From Microcystis aeruginosa Ma_SC_T_19800800_S464 (GTDB lineage: Bacteria > Cyanobacteriota > Cyanobacteriia > Cyanobacteriales > Microcystaceae): 59,783 bases of DNA. Each line of letters begins with the position of its first letter. Within the stretch, counting starts at the first letter, position 1. The stretch is from contig SFBL01000233.1 in the NCBI GenBank assembly GCA_007095785.1, positions 1 through 59,783 of the forward strand, read 5' to 3'. Shown piece after piece: positions 48,773 to 59,533 of this stretch. The notes beneath the pieces were generated by a model that was given only the letters and a program-made list of their open reading frames with translations, was not told the DNA's origin and made no database searches. The position numbers and the translations under genes are program-made.

Positions 48773-51391
48773 ATGATTAGCGATCAATCTCTCCCCCCCC
48801 AAAATATTGAAGCGGAAGAATCTATCTTAGGTGGCATTTTGCTAGATCCAAAAGCTTTAGGTAGAATCAGTGATTTTTTAATTCCAGAAGCTTTCTATGT
48901 GAAAACCCATCAAGATATTTATCGTGCGGCGCTTGCTTTACAAGGGAAGGGAAAACCGACGGATTTAATGACGGTTAGCAGTTGGTTACAAGATAACTAT
49001 CTGTTGGAAGAAATCGGGGGAATGCCGCGATTGTTACAATTAATTGAGCGCACTGTCTCGGCTGCCAACATCGATCGCTATGGGGAATTAGTGATGGATA
49101 AATATATGCGTCGTCAGTTAATTTCCACCGGGGGAGAAATTATCGAGTTAGCTAGGGATACGACGCTAGAATTAGAAAATGTTTTCGATGAATCGGAACA
49201 AAAGATTTTTCGTCTCACCCAAAAACGACCCCAAGAGGGTTTAATTTTTCTGGGGGATACTTTAATTGAAACTTTTAACGAAATTGAGAAGATGCAGGAG
49301 ACCACCACTCTACCCGGTATCGAAACTCAATTTTATGATCTCGATGCGATGACCAGTGGTTTACAACCCTCGGATTTAATTATTATCGCGGGGAGGCCTT
49401 CCATGGGAAAAACTTCTTTTGCTCTTAATATTGCCTATAATATCGCTCAACAGAATTTACCTGTGGCTGTCTTTAGTTTGGAGATGTCTAAGGAACAATT
49501 AGCCCAACGTTTGTTATCGAATGAGGCTAAAATCGAAAGTAATCGGATTCGATCGGGCCGTTTGGGACAAAATGATTTAGAGAAGGTTCTTGGGGGACTA
49601 GAAAAGTTATTAAATTTGCCTATATATATCGATGATAGTGCCAATTTAAGTGTGATTCAAATGCGTTCCCAAGTGCGGCGTTTACAGGCGGAAAAAAAGG
49701 GACAAATGGGATTAGTTTTAATCGATTATCTGCAATTAATGGAAGGGGGAGGTGATAATCGCGTTCAGGAACTTTCTAAAATTACTCGTAGTCTTAAGGG
49801 TTTAGCGAGAGAAATTCATGCTCCAGTAATTGCTCTTTCTCAGTTAAGTCGCGCTGTGGAATCTCGCAATAATAAAAGACCGATGATGTCCGATTTACGC
49901 GAGTCGGGATGTTTAGCGGGTGATAGTTTAGTTGAGTTAGCCGATCCTCGTGCTAAAGTGCCAATTTGTGAGTTAGTTAATTGCTCTAATTTTACGGTTT
50001 TTGCTCTTAATGAGGAAACAATAAAATTAGAAAAAGCACTGGTAACTAAGGTCTTTTCCACAGGATTTAAGCCAGTTTTTCGATTAACAACTCGTTTAGG
50101 TCGCACGATTAGAGCTACAGCCAATCATAAATTTTTGACTGTCCACGGTTGGCAAAGATTAGATGAATTAAATATTGGTAATTATATCGCTTTACCTCGC
50201 TTTTTACCTAGTTCGCAATTACAAACTATGAGTAATGCTGAATTGGCCTTATTAGGTCATCTAATTGGTGATGGATGTACCTTACCACGTCATAGTGTTC
50301 AATATACGACTAAAGAGTTAGATTTAGCCAATTTAGTTGCTTCTTTAGCGATACAAGTATTTGATAATCGAATTAATCCTCGAATTAGTCCTGAACATCA
50401 ATGGTATCAGGTTTATTTAACAGCGAATTATCCCTTAACTCATAATATTAAAAATCCTATTTCTCAATGGTTAGAACGTCTAGGAATTTGGGGGTTACGT
50501 TCCTATGAAAAATTCATTCCCCCTCAAGTTTTTGAGCAAACTCAATCAGCAATAGCCTTATTTTTACGTCATCTTTGGAGTACCGATGGTTCCCTTAAAT
50601 TGGTTCAAGGAAAATCACCTCGTCCTATGGCTTATTATTCTAGCAGTAGCTTAAGATTGGCTCAGGATGTACAATCGCTTTTACTAAGAGTAGAAATTAA
50701 TGGAAAGCTATCGAAACACTCACAAACAGGAAAAGGACGAGATCAATACCATGTTACAATAACAGGTAAATCAGACTTGAAGAAATTTATTGAGATTATC
50801 GGTGCTGTTGGCAGCTATAAAACCCAGTCTTTACAAGAAATAACTACTTATCTTCAAAATCACCAAGCTAATCCTAATAAGGATATCATTCCTAACGATA
50901 TCTGGCGACTATATGCTGTACCCGCTATGAAACAAAGTGGTTTAACTACACGACAAATGCAAGCTGCACTGGGTAATCAATATTGTGGGACAAGTTTATA
51001 CAAATCAAACTTAAGTCGAGAAAGAGCCAATAAATTAGGAGACATTCTTGAATGTTCCCAAATACAGCATTTAGCTGATAGTGATATTTACTGGGATGAA
51101 GTTATGGCAATTCAAGCGGATGGAGAGACAGAAGTGTATGATTTAACAGTAGATAAATTACATAACTTTATTGCCAATAATATCATCGTCCATAACAGTA
51201 TCGAACAGGATGCGGATTTAATTATGATGTTATACCGAGATGAATATTATAACCCCGATAGTCCCGATCGAGGTGTGGCTGAAGTAATTATTACTAAACA
51301 CCGTAACGGTCCCACCGGCACAATTAAGCTACTTTTTCAACCAGAATTTACCAAGTTTCTTAATCTTAAACAAAGTCGCTCTAATTATTAA
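48773..51391 (+). CDS. dnaB: Replicative DNA helicase DnaB with intein
   Basis: DnaB is the hexameric 5'-3' helicase of the replication fork. From ATG 48773 (MISDQSLPPQNIEAEESILG) the precursor has 872 residues; an upstream TTG at 48713 is less likely. The extein N-terminal domain is followed by the RecA-like core with Walker A GRPSMGKTSF and Walker B LVLIDYLQLM. At SDLRESG the intein (residues 380-808) interrupts; the downstream extein resumes SIEQDADLIMMLYRDE. The spliced protein would be 443 residues, normal for DnaB. Splicing is therefore essential for viability if this is the only copy. Confidence 0.96.
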   Translation: MISDQSLPPQNIEAEESILGGILLDPKALGRISDFLIPEAFYVKTHQDIYRAALALQGKGKPTDLMTVSSWLQDNYLLEEIGGMPRLLQLIERTVSAANIDRYGELVMDKYMRRQLISTGGEIIELARDTTLELENVFDESEQKIFRLTQKRPQEGLIFLGDTLIETFNEIEKMQETTTLPGIETQFYDLDAMTSGLQPSDLIIIAGRPSMGKTSFALNIAYNIAQQNLPVAVFSLEMSKEQLAQRLLSNEAKIESNRIRSGRLGQNDLEKVLGGLEKLLNLPIYIDDSANLSVIQMRSQVRRLQAEKKGQMGLVLIDYLQLMEGGGDNRVQELSKITRSLKGLAREIHAPVIALSQLSRAVESRNNKRPMMSDLRESGCLAGDSLVELADPRAKVPICELVNCSNFTVFALNEETIKLEKALVTKVFSTGFKPVFRLTTRLGRTIRATANHKFLTVHGWQRLDELNIGNYIALPRFLPSSQLQTMSNAELALLGHLIGDGCTLPRHSVQYTTKELDLANLVASLAIQVFDNRINPRISPEHQWYQVYLTANYPLTHNIKNPISQWLERLGIWGLRSYEKFIPPQVFEQTQSAIALFLRHLWSTDGSLKLVQGKSPRPMAYYSSSSLRLAQDVQSLLLRVEINGKLSKHSQTGKGRDQYHVTITGKSDLKKFIEIIGAVGSYKTQSLQEITTYLQNHQANPNKDIIPNDIWRLYAVPAMKQSGLTTRQMQAALGNQYCGTSLYKSNLSRERANKLGDILECSQIQHLADSDIYWDEVMAIQADGETEVYDLTVDKLHNFIANNIIVHNSIEQDADLIMMLYRDEYYNPDSPDRGVAEVIITKHRNGPTGTIKLLFQPEFTKFLNLKQSRSNY
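49910..51196 (+). other. DnaB intein with LAGLIDADG-type homing endonuclease
   Basis: 429 residues, the same length as the Synechocystis DnaB intein and inserted at the same site. N-terminal CLAGDSLVELAD with Cys 1; block B TANHKFLTVHGW (the T-x-x-H); block F VYDLTVDKLHNFI; C-terminal IIVHN with +1 Ser. Endonuclease motifs LLGHLIGDGC and LRHLWSTDGS both keep an acidic residue, so homing activity may be intact. Confidence 0.95.
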
Positions 51392-51392
51392 A

Positions 51393-52970
51393 ATGCAAGC
51401 AAATATTAATTATAAAAACCCCAATTGGCTCTTAATACTTTTGGCAATTATCTTAACTCTTGGTGTGGTTTTTCGTTGGGCAAATATCGATAAAAAAATC
51501 TATTGGCACGATGAATCCTACACCACCATTAGAACCACTGGTTATCAAGCAAAAGAAATCGCTGATACTATCTTTCAAAATCGTCTTTTATCTACCAGAG
51601 AATTAGGAAAATTTCAACAACTGAAACCCGAAAGTAATGTTTTTGATACGATTAAATCTCTTGCTAAAGAAGACCCTCAACACCCACCTTTATACTTTAT
51701 TATATCTCGCTATTGGGAAAAAATATTCGGTTTTTCTCCCGTTTCTTCCCGCAGTTTAGCGATTGTTTTTAGTCTTCTCTCCCTGCCATTTATTTACTAT
51801 CTATCCCTAGAATTATTTGCGGCAAAGTTAACGGCAATTTTAGCAGTAATTTTCTTGGCACTCTCTCCAGTTGATATAATATTTGCTCAAATGTCCCGTC
51901 AGTATAGTCTTTTGGTTTTGCTAACGATAATCAGTCAATTAATGCTGTTAAAATGCCTCAAAAAAAGAACTGTTGTTAATTGGTCTTTATACACTCTCTC
52001 TAATACTCTCGGACTCTACACCCATCTCTTTTTTATTCTCAACTTATTTGCTCAAGCAGTCTTGATAATTTGGTATCTTATTCTGAAACCAGAGCGAAAA
52101 AATAACTTGATATTTTTCCTGTTATCTGGGTTAACAATGATAATTTTATATATACCCTGGTTACAGGTTTTCTTAACTAACTCTCAAAGGGCCTTTAACT
52201 CCACCAGTTGGGCTGCCGTTAACTATCTCGATTGGGGATTAATCAGTAAATTATGGATTCTAGGTTTTACCTGTCTATTTAGTGATACCGACTTCGGTTT
52301 TAATAACATCTTCACCTATATATATAGACTGTTTTTTTTAAGCTTAACTATCTATGCTTTTTATCGAGTTTATCGCTACAATAACCCCATAGCTTTTACT
52401 TTTCTGATTACCTCAACCCTAGTACCTTTCCTAGCTTTAGTCATTCCCGATCTAATTTTTATCACCACTAGATCAACTGTCACCCGTTATCTAATTGCAA
52501 CTTTTCCCACTATCTATATAACTGTGGCTTTTTTCTTGTCACAATTGCTTAATCAAGGTAAAATTTTAGGTAAAATTATCTTGACTTTTTTATTAACTGC
52601 TAGTATAATATCGAACTTTAATAATGCTCTTTCCGAAACCAGTTGGGCAAAAGTTCCTAGTTATTGGAATGGCGAAGTTGCCAGAAAAATTAATGCTGTA
52701 CCCAATGCCATTATTATCAGCGACGAAGGTAATGACTGGACTAACTTAGGTGATTTGCTTTCCCTTAATTATCGTCTTAATTCTGATGTACAATACTTCC
52801 TGACTACCAGTAACCCCGATACCGATAAGTTAAAAGAAATCCTAGAAAGTCCTAATGTCAACTTATTTCTTTTTCGTCCTTCCAATCGGTTATTACTGGC
52901 CCTAGATCAATTCGATATTCGTCTTGATTATTTCTATCCTCAAGGTCAATTGTGGCGAGGGAAGAAATAG
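51393..52970 (+). CDS. GT39-like membrane glycosyltransferase
   Basis: A 525-residue polytopic membrane protein. The first loop carries IYWHDESYTTIRTTGYQA, the acidic D-E motif of GT39/ArnT-type transferases, and there are about ten helices after it. The C-terminal soluble domain is short. It would use a lipid-linked sugar to modify a cell-surface acceptor; the acceptor is unknown. It starts 1 bp after the dnaB stop, which suggests co-transcription or readthrough. Confidence 0.82.
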   Translation: MQANINYKNPNWLLILLAIILTLGVVFRWANIDKKIYWHDESYTTIRTTGYQAKEIADTIFQNRLLSTRELGKFQQLKPESNVFDTIKSLAKEDPQHPPLYFIISRYWEKIFGFSPVSSRSLAIVFSLLSLPFIYYLSLELFAAKLTAILAVIFLALSPVDIIFAQMSRQYSLLVLLTIISQLMLLKCLKKRTVVNWSLYTLSNTLGLYTHLFFILNLFAQAVLIIWYLILKPERKNNLIFFLLSGLTMIILYIPWLQVFLTNSQRAFNSTSWAAVNYLDWGLISKLWILGFTCLFSDTDFGFNNIFTYIYRLFFLSLTIYAFYRVYRYNNPIAFTFLITSTLVPFLALVIPDLIFITTRSTVTRYLIATFPTIYITVAFFLSQLLNQGKILGKIILTFLLTASIISNFNNALSETSWAKVPSYWNGEVARKINAVPNAIIISDEGNDWTNLGDLLSLNYRLNSDVQYFLTTSNPDTDKLKEILESPNVNLFLFRPSNRLLLALDQFDIRLDYFYPQGQLWRGKK

Positions 52971-53062
52971 GTAAATATATATATTGGGTCAATCTAGCCT
53001 CAAAGAGTTGAGCAAAGCTGTTATTATAACCAGTTAAAACCGTTAATCTTCACCTTAAAGAA

Positions 53063-54379
53063 ATGACTTTTCTAATTCCGACTAGCGTTTGGCGGCAAAT
53101 TCTTAAAAAGTTCCCTATACTACTATTCTTAGCATCTTTTCTCATAGTTCTGCTATCGAGCTACTTTTCCCCCGCTTTCTCTCAAAGTCGGGATGGCGAT
53201 ATCCGCGGTGTTTGGATTACCACCAACGATACTGCGATGCTGATGGACAGGGATAAACGACAACAGGCGATCGAGCAATTAGTTAATCTTAATTTTAATG
53301 CTATCTATCCCGTGGTCTGGAATTCCGGTTATGCTCTCTATCCCAGTGCGATCGCCAAACGGGAAGGAATACAGCCTTTTGTGCCTACGGGAGCGCAAGG
53401 ACAAGATATCTTGGCAGAATTGGTCGAACAAACGCGAGGACGGGGATTATTAGTCATTCCTTGGTTTGAATTCGGATTTATGGCCCCTCCCACCTCAGAA
53501 TTAGCCTTAAAACATCAGGACTGGTTAACCCAAAAACGGGACGGGGGGACCACTTGGGTGGGGGCAGCCGGTGAGGTGGTGTGGTTGAATCCCTTCCGTC
53601 CCGAGGTGCAGAATTTTCTGCGGGAATTAGTCTTGGAAGTGGTGGGACAATACGATATTAACGGCATCCAATTCGACGATCATCTGAGTTTACCCAACGA
53701 ATTCGGCTATGATCCCTATACTATCGCTCTTTATCAACAGGAAACCGAAAAAACGCCTCCGGCTAACCCCCGGGATCCCGAATGGACAAAATGGCGGGCC
53801 GATAAAATCACTGCTTTTCTGGTTAATCTCAAAGAATCAATTGAGGCAATTAAACCGAATATACTGCTTTCGATCGCCCCTAATCCCTACGAATTCGCCT
53901 ATAATGGTCATTTACAGGATTGGCTCGGTTGGGTGCGACAAGGATTAGTCGATGAGTTAATCGTACAGGTTTATCGTCCCGATCTGCCCAGTTTTCTCAA
54001 GCAAATAGAGCGTCCCGAAATTCAGGAAACCCAGCAAACTATCCCCACCGGTGTGGGAGTTTTAACCGGTTTACGCAATCGACCGATTGCCCTACCCTTT
54101 ATTGAAGAAAAGGTATTGGCTGCTCGTCAACGGGGTTTAGGGGTGATTTTCTTCTTTTATGAAAGTCTCTGGCAGCAAGCTTTAGAACCTCCAGAAACCA
54201 GAAAAGCGGCAATTCAAGCGATGTTTTCGCAACCCATCACTCCCCGTCTTCCCGTGGTGGAAAATATTCCCTTAGTTAGTACACCTGAACCTATTTACCA
54301 GCCAAGACTAACCCCCACACCTCCCCCCTTAGCGCCGGACGGGATCGAAATTCCTGTAATTCCCCCTCCGGGTAGTTAA
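53063..54379 (+). CDS. Glycosyl hydrolase-like 10 (GHL10/DUF187) secreted protein
   Basis: A 438-residue protein. An N-terminal hydrophobic signal (ILLFLASFLIVLLSSYFSPA) is followed by a TIM-barrel beginning IRGVWITTNDTAMLMDRDKR. Family motifs include FNAIYPVVWNSGYALYPS, LLVIPWFEFGFM and INGIQFDDHLSLPNEFGYD, whose D-D may be catalytic. The C-terminal tail is P-rich. These proteins are thought to act on cell-wall or exopolysaccharide glycans outside the cell. It follows the GT39 gene by 92 bp. Confidence 0.9.
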   Translation: MTFLIPTSVWRQILKKFPILLFLASFLIVLLSSYFSPAFSQSRDGDIRGVWITTNDTAMLMDRDKRQQAIEQLVNLNFNAIYPVVWNSGYALYPSAIAKREGIQPFVPTGAQGQDILAELVEQTRGRGLLVIPWFEFGFMAPPTSELALKHQDWLTQKRDGGTTWVGAAGEVVWLNPFRPEVQNFLRELVLEVVGQYDINGIQFDDHLSLPNEFGYDPYTIALYQQETEKTPPANPRDPEWTKWRADKITAFLVNLKESIEAIKPNILLSIAPNPYEFAYNGHLQDWLGWVRQGLVDELIVQVYRPDLPSFLKQIERPEIQETQQTIPTGVGVLTGLRNRPIALPFIEEKVLAARQRGLGVIFFFYESLWQQALEPPETRKAAIQAMFSQPITPRLPVVENIPLVSTPEPIYQPRLTPTPPPLAPDGIEIPVIPPPGS

Positions 54380-54409
54380 TAGCAATTTTTGCCCATCGAA
54401 ATAATACTA

Positions 54410-54545
54410 AATCCTGTTTAAAAGGTATAGGAGAGTGGCGGGATTTTTTCCAGTGATCAGTAAACAGTAAACAGTGAAATGAAAACTCACATCTGATTAA
54501 ATGCTGATGTCTAAAAAGCTTGTCAAGATTGCAGAGAAGCAGTAT
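54410..54545. repeat. Heptamer-type repeat after the GHL10 gene
   Basis: CAGTGATCAGTAAACAGTAA occurs at about 54451-54470, and CACATCTGATTAAATGCTGATG at about 54487-54508. Phrase AATCCTGTTTAAAAGG at about 54410 also occurs just upstream of cobM (48535). No gene. Confidence 0.7.
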
Positions 54546-54549
54546 TTAT

Positions 54550-55311
54550 TCAGAGTAAATCTTCCAGTTTTATGGTGATATAATTTTGAGTTTGATTGAG
54601 ATTTTGGATAAACCTAACGACGATTTTATCTCGTTCTTCTAATAGGGTTTCTAGGGTTAATAAATTTGATGTTGTAGGTTGAGAGAGAATTTTATATAAG
54701 GTACTCTCACTCAAATTATAGTCTGGCTCATTTTCTTTGGCAATATCACTATCTGTAATTTCGTTGCGATTATAAAAAATAATTCCTCTGAATTGCACAA
54801 ATATTTGTGCATTTTGATAGTTTTTCTGGGGATTAGCATGATTATTGAGAGTCAGAAGCATATAGATTCTATTCATCCCGCTTTGAAATTTACCAGCAAT
54901 CTGCTTTAATGTGCTTTCTTTGTCTTTTTTTGCCTGTAGGGATGCTTTAAGTTCAATTAAACAAATTTGCAGATGATAATTGAGAATTTTACCGGCATCA
55001 TCGACTTTTCTCTGTAAAACTAATATAGCTTTTTCAGGGGTTTTGCCAGAAGCAGAGATACCGTATAACTCTTTTTCTAAATTGATAACCCAGATTTTAT
55101 CTACTTCTGTAGATATATTTTTGTCATTTTTAGACGATAACTGTAAGTGATTAATAACTACTTTCTTTAACTCGCTCTTATTTGTTTCTTGAATTTCAAT
55201 ACACGCATCCTGACTAAGGGATATTTCTTGAATAAAATCCCATTTTTCTAAAGCTTGGTGAAACTCTTGTCTAAGGGAAAATATTTCTTTTTTTGAGTTA
55301 GACTTACTCAT
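54550..55311 (-). CDS. Hypothetical nuclease-like partner of an AAA ATPase
   Basis: A 253-residue soluble, charged protein. The only hint of function is DDAGKILNYHLQICLIELKA: an acidic pair followed by an E-x-K on a hydrophobic strand (E120, K122), which is the pattern of PD-(D/E)XK nucleases. The remainder is helical with no known motif. Its start overlaps the ATPase stop by 8 bp (ATGAGTAA), so the two are a translationally coupled pair, as in many ATPase-nuclease defence modules. Function is inferred, not demonstrated. Confidence 0.75.
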   Translation of the reverse strand: MSKSNSKKEIFSLRQEFHQALEKWDFIQEISLSQDACIEIQETNKSELKKVVINHLQLSSKNDKNISTEVDKIWVINLEKELYGISASGKTPEKAILVLQRKVDDAGKILNYHLQICLIELKASLQAKKDKESTLKQIAGKFQSGMNRIYMLLTLNNHANPQKNYQNAQIFVQFRGIIFYNRNEITDSDIAKENEPDYNLSESTLYKILSQPTTSNLLTLETLLEERDKIVVRFIQNLNQTQNYITIKLEDLL

Positions 55312-56767
55312 TCTCTGCTAAATATATATGGTTGGTTAAAATTTCTCCAGATTTCTGCACAGAGTTGATAACTTCTTTAAAGTTACGAAAATAAACACCA
55401 TATTGACTGGTTCCATAATCAATAATTTTATCACCCGTGAAAAAGTAAACTCCTAAGTCTTCTTTAGCAATTGAAATTTCTGGATTTAAATTTTTTAATT
55501 GATTATCTTCAATAATTTTTGTGACATCAACATCATAACTTTTTAAGGTATGAAGATAAACATAATTGTTGAGAATATCGGTTAAAATCGGGCTATGGGT
55601 GGTGATCAAAACTCGATTATCATGCTCGGTGACAAATTGAACTAAAATATCCATTAAGCGAATTTGATTTTCGGGATGCAAATTAACTTCTGGTTCATCT
55701 ATCATCAAAAAATTGTTTTTTTCCTTGGCCCAATATTTGAGGTAAAGATACAAGACAGTCAACTGATTGACTGAAGATGAAGCTAGATACATGGGTAAAT
55801 CTTTGCTTTCATCGAATTTAAAAGAAAATTGAATAGGTGCGATCGATTCTAGACTAGAAATCGTGATTTCTCCTCCCATTAATCCGATCATTTTTTCAAT
55901 CAGAGAATTATAAACTGAATTAATTTTTTTCTTGTTATTGAGAGAATAAAGCGACTCAATCACCTTATTCATTGGTTCTGTATAAGACCTTTTGGGTAAT
56001 TGTTCTTGAAGACGTTTGAATATATCCCGATTAGTATCACTATCATCATCAATATTTTCTATTAATTCTTGCAATCGACGATTATACTCACTTCTTTTAT
56101 TTCTTTCTATCTCATAAATGTACTGGTAGAAAACAGGAAAAAAACTACGACTAGCGGGGATAAAAAAAGTATCTTCTGTCTTAGACAAAAGCACTGTTAT
56201 TACTGACGAAATAATTACTGATTCCTTGGATGGTTTAGCTCTCTCAAAAAAGTCTCTGGGTATTTTATCAAATACTTTCTCAGGGATATTATTCTCTTTT
56301 ATATTTATTGTTAGGCTACCTTTGCGCTTGCTCATCTGTAAATACTCCAGATCATTGTCAACAACAAAGGTTAATCTGAAGCTTTTATCTTTAAATTCTT
56401 TAATATCCGCTTGAAAAATTAATTTATTGGAACCAATGATCGTTTCTTTAATACTGGCATCAAGATTATAAGTATTAACAACTTCTTTTTCAATAAACTG
56501 GCTAAATTTATTGAGAATCTCATCGATTAATTCTTGATTGATCGTAATTTTTTTAATAGGTTTTTCCGAGTCAATTACTAAAAAATCAATTTGGGTATTT
56601 TCGGAAAACTTTTCAATATTGTCATGATTAAAAATTGTCCATAAAAGCTGAGAAACTAGGGTTTTACCACTATTATTGTAACCAATAAAAGTATAAAACT
56701 TCTTGGTTAAATCTATGGTTTGATTATTATTTCTAATTGATCCCAAATTCTTGATCAGTAGTTCCAT
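55304..56767 (-). CDS. AAA ATPase (ABC/SMC-like, AAA_15/21 type)
   Basis: A 487-residue ATPase from ATG 56767 (MELLIKNLGSIRNNNQTIDL); six codons further upstream is another ATG. Walker A is FIGYNNSGKTLVSQLLW. An inserted helical region of about 250 residues follows. The signature region SSSVNQLTVLYLYLKYW, Walker B FLMIDEPEVNLHPENQ and the switch HSPILTDIL lie in the C-terminal third. Proteins of this type often pair with a nuclease or other effector and act in phage defence. The partner gene overlaps its 3' end. Confidence 0.88.
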   Translation of the reverse strand: MELLIKNLGSIRNNNQTIDLTKKFYTFIGYNNSGKTLVSQLLWTIFNHDNIEKFSENTQIDFLVIDSEKPIKKITINQELIDEILNKFSQFIEKEVVNTYNLDASIKETIIGSNKLIFQADIKEFKDKSFRLTFVVDNDLEYLQMSKRKGSLTINIKENNIPEKVFDKIPRDFFERAKPSKESVIISSVITVLLSKTEDTFFIPASRSFFPVFYQYIYEIERNKRSEYNRRLQELIENIDDDSDTNRDIFKRLQEQLPKRSYTEPMNKVIESLYSLNNKKKINSVYNSLIEKMIGLMGGEITISSLESIAPIQFSFKFDESKDLPMYLASSSVNQLTVLYLYLKYWAKEKNNFLMIDEPEVNLHPENQIRLMDILVQFVTEHDNRVLITTHSPILTDILNNYVYLHTLKSYDVDVTKIIEDNQLKNLNPEISIAKEDLGVYFFTGDKIIDYGTSQYGVYFRNFKEVINSVQKSGEILTNHIYLAENE

Positions 56768-56837
56768 ATTATTTTTACCAATCACACAGATAGGATAACT
56801 GATTTTTTCAAGGTGGACAAAATGCCCACCTTAGAAA

Positions 56838-59462
56838 CTATTGCAAACTGGTAGTTAATTGACTTTTAGCGGTGGTTAAAGCTTCGCTTAGCTTACTTGC
56901 ATCCCGTCCCCCAGCTTGAGCTAAATTGGGACGACCACCACCACCACCAGCGCAGATTTTAGCGATCGCACCGATAAATTTACCCGCTTGTAAACCCTTA
57001 TCTTTAATCACCAGGGGACTAAAAGCGGCCACTAAACTCACTTTATCAGCTGCGGGAGTCGAGGCCAAAATTACCGCCCCTTCCCCTAATTTTTGCTGTA
57101 GTCTTTCGGCTGCTGCCATCAAAGCATTAGCATCAATATCGCCCAAAGAAGCGACTAATAGCTTAAATTTACCGATAGATTCAGCTTGAGATAGCAAAGC
57201 ATCCGATTTAGTTAGCGCCAACTCCTGTTTAACCGCTTCTAACTGCTTTTGTGTCCCCTTTAACTCTGATTGTAGGGCCGTAATGCGATCGGGAATTTCC
57301 AGAGGTTTGACCTTAAAGCGATCGCACAAATCCCGCACCACCTGATCCCGTTCATTCAAATAGGCTAACACGGCAGGGCCGGCCACCGCTTCGATGCGAC
57401 GAATTCCTGCAGCGATTCCCGTCTCGGAGATGATTTTAAATAAACCGATCTCGGCGGTATTTTTAACGTGAGTCCCCCCGCATAATTCCATAGAAACGCT
57501 AGGAATATCGATAACTCGCACTTCTGAGCCGTATTTCTCGCCAAACATGGCAATAGCTCCCTTTTGCTTCGCTTCTTCCAATCCCATCACCGCTATCTCG
57601 GTGTCATGCGCTTCGGCAATCCAAGTGTTAATCTGTTCTTCCACCTGTTGCAATTCAGAGCTAGTCAGGGGACGAGGACAGTTAAAATCAAAACGGAGGC
57701 GCTCAAAACTGACGAGGGAACCTGCTTGGGAAATCCCCCCATCGACAAGCTTTCTCAGGGCCGATTGTAGCAGATGGGTGGCGGTATGATTAGCTTGAGC
57801 GCGACGACGACAGGAACGGTCAATCTGTGCATTAATTATATCGCCGGTGGTGACAACTCCCCGCTCTACCCGACCAAAATGGATAAAAATCCCCGATTCT
57901 TTCTGCACATCCTCCACGCGGATAAGCAGATTATCGCCGGTTAAATAACCCTTATCACCGATTTGTCCACCCGATTCGGCATAAAAAGGGGTTTGATCGA
58001 GAACTACCTGCACCTCAGTGCCTGCTGCGGCCGATTCCACCGTTTTACCAGCGACTAAAACCGCCGTTACTGTTGCGGTTGCTTGCAAATCCGTATAACC
58101 GAGAAATTCCGTCGGGTGAATATGTTCTGCCAGCTTATCTAAACTACCCTGTACCGTCAAATCTATGGTTTCGTGGGCGGCTTTTGATCTTTGCTGCTGT
58201 TTTTTCATTTCCTGCTCGAAACCCGCCGTATCGACGCTTAAACCCTGCTCCTCAGCGATTTCTTGAGTGAGTTCGAGGGGGAAGCCATAGGTATCATACA
58301 GGGTAAAGGCATCGACTCCCGAAATCTGGCTTTTTTCTTTTTCTAGAATCGATTCGAGCAGTTTTTCGCCTCTTTCTAGGGTTTCTAAAAATCTCGCTTC
58401 CTCTCGCTCTAATTCTGCCTTGATCACCGTTTCTCGTTCCCGAACATTGCCATAGACGGATTCGGAAAGAGCGATCGCAACTTCCGCCACTTTGGTGATA
58501 AATTGACCTTCAATACCGATCAAACGCCCGTGTCGTACTACTCTACGAATCAGACGACGCAGGACGTAACCTCTGTCAGTATTCGATGCTGAGATACCAT
58601 CCGCTATCATGTGTACTACCGAACGCACATGATCGCCGATGACTTTTAGGGAAACTTTCGTTTTTTCGTCCGCTTTCTGGTAGTCTATGGCTGCTAACCG
58701 GGCCGCTTCGGCGACAATCGGGAAAATTAGGTCAGTTTCGTAGTTATTGGCGACTTTTTGCAGGATTTGCGCCATCCGTTCCAAACCCATCCCCGTATCG
58801 ATGTTTTTATTCGCTAGGGGTGTCAGATTGCCGTCCGCGTCGCGGTTATACTGCATAAAGACGAGGTTATAAAACTCGATAAAACGGCTATCATCCTCTA
58901 AATCGATGGTTTTATCCCCTAATTCCGGGTGAAAATCGTAGTAAATTTCCGAACAGGGACCACAGGGACCCGTGGGACCCGATACCCAAAAGTTATCCGC
59001 TTCGCCCATTTTTTGGATACGATGGGCAGGAATACCGATTTTATCGCGCCAGATAGCGAAAGCTTCCTCATCCTCTTTAAAGACACTAACGACTAATCTT
59101 TCGGGGGGAAGGTTAAAAACTTCTGTGGACAATTCCCAGGCCCAGGCGATCGCTTGTTCTTTAAAATAATCACCAAAGCTAAAATTGCCCAACATCTCAA
59201 AAAAAGTATGATGTCTAGCAGTCCGGCCGACATTTTCGATATCGTTGGTGCGAATACATTTTTGGGAAGTGGTAGCGCGGGGAAATTCTGGGGTCTTTTG
59301 CCCTAAGAAAATCGGCTTAAAAGGGAGCATTCCCGCAATAGTCAGCAAAACGGTGGGGTCTTCTGGTACTAGAGAGGCACTAGGGAGAATTTTATGGTTT
59401 CTGGCCGCAAAAAAGTCTAAAAATCGCTGGCGAATCTCGCTTCCGCTTAGGTGGTTACTCAT
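56838..59462 (-). CDS. alaS: Alanyl-tRNA synthetase
   Basis: AlaRS charges tRNA-Ala. The 874-residue protein has the class II core: N-terminal motif [18 protein letters not shown], motif 2 [20 protein letters not shown], motif 3-like [13 protein letters not shown]. The editing domain has [15 protein letters not shown] (HxxxH) and [14 protein letters not shown] (C and H ligands). The C-Ala domain follows, with a glycine-rich [14 protein letters not shown] near the end. Start at ATG 59462. Complete and unremarkable. Confidence 0.98.
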   Translation of the reverse strand: MSNHLSGSEIRQRFLDFFAARNHKILPSASLVPEDPTVLLTIAGMLPFKPIFLGQKTPEFPRATTSQKCIRTNDIENVGRTARHHTFFEMLGNFSFGDYFKEQAIAWAWELSTEVFNLPPERLVVSVFKEDEEAFAIWRDKIGIPAHRIQKMGEADNFWVSGPTGPCGPCSEIYYDFHPELGDKTIDLEDDSRFIEFYNLVFMQYNRDADGNLTPLANKNIDTGMGLERMAQILQKVANNYETDLIFPIVAEAARLAAIDYQKADEKTKVSLKVIGDHVRSVVHMIADGISASNTDRGYVLRRLIRRVVRHGRLIGIEGQFITKVAEVAIALSESVYGNVRERETVIKAELEREEARFLETLERGEKLLESILEKEKSQISGVDAFTLYDTYGFPLELTQEIAEEQGLSVDTAGFEQEMKKQQQRSKAAHETIDLTVQGSLDKLAEHIHPTEFLGYTDLQATATVTAVLVAGKTVESAAAGTEVQVVLDQTPFYAESGGQIGDKGYLTGDNLLIRVEDVQKESGIFIHFGRVERGVVTTGDIINAQIDRSCRRRAQANHTATHLLQSALRKLVDGGISQAGSLVSFERLRFDFNCPRPLTSSELQQVEEQINTWIAEAHDTEIAVMGLEEAKQKGAIAMFGEKYGSEVRVIDIPSVSMELCGGTHVKNTAEIGLFKIISETGIAAGIRRIEAVAGPAVLAYLNERDQVVRDLCDRFKVKPLEIPDRITALQSELKGTQKQLEAVKQELALTKSDALLSQAESIGKFKLLVASLGDIDANALMAAAERLQQKLGEGAVILASTPAADKVSLVAAFSPLVIKDKGLQAGKFIGAIAKICAGGGGGRPNLAQAGGRDASKLSEALTTAKSQLTTSLQ

Positions 59463-59533
59463 AGAAGATGTCAGTTAGTCAGAAAATGCCTATTTTATCC
59501 ATTGTGGCATTTTTGCGTTTTAACTCTCCACCT

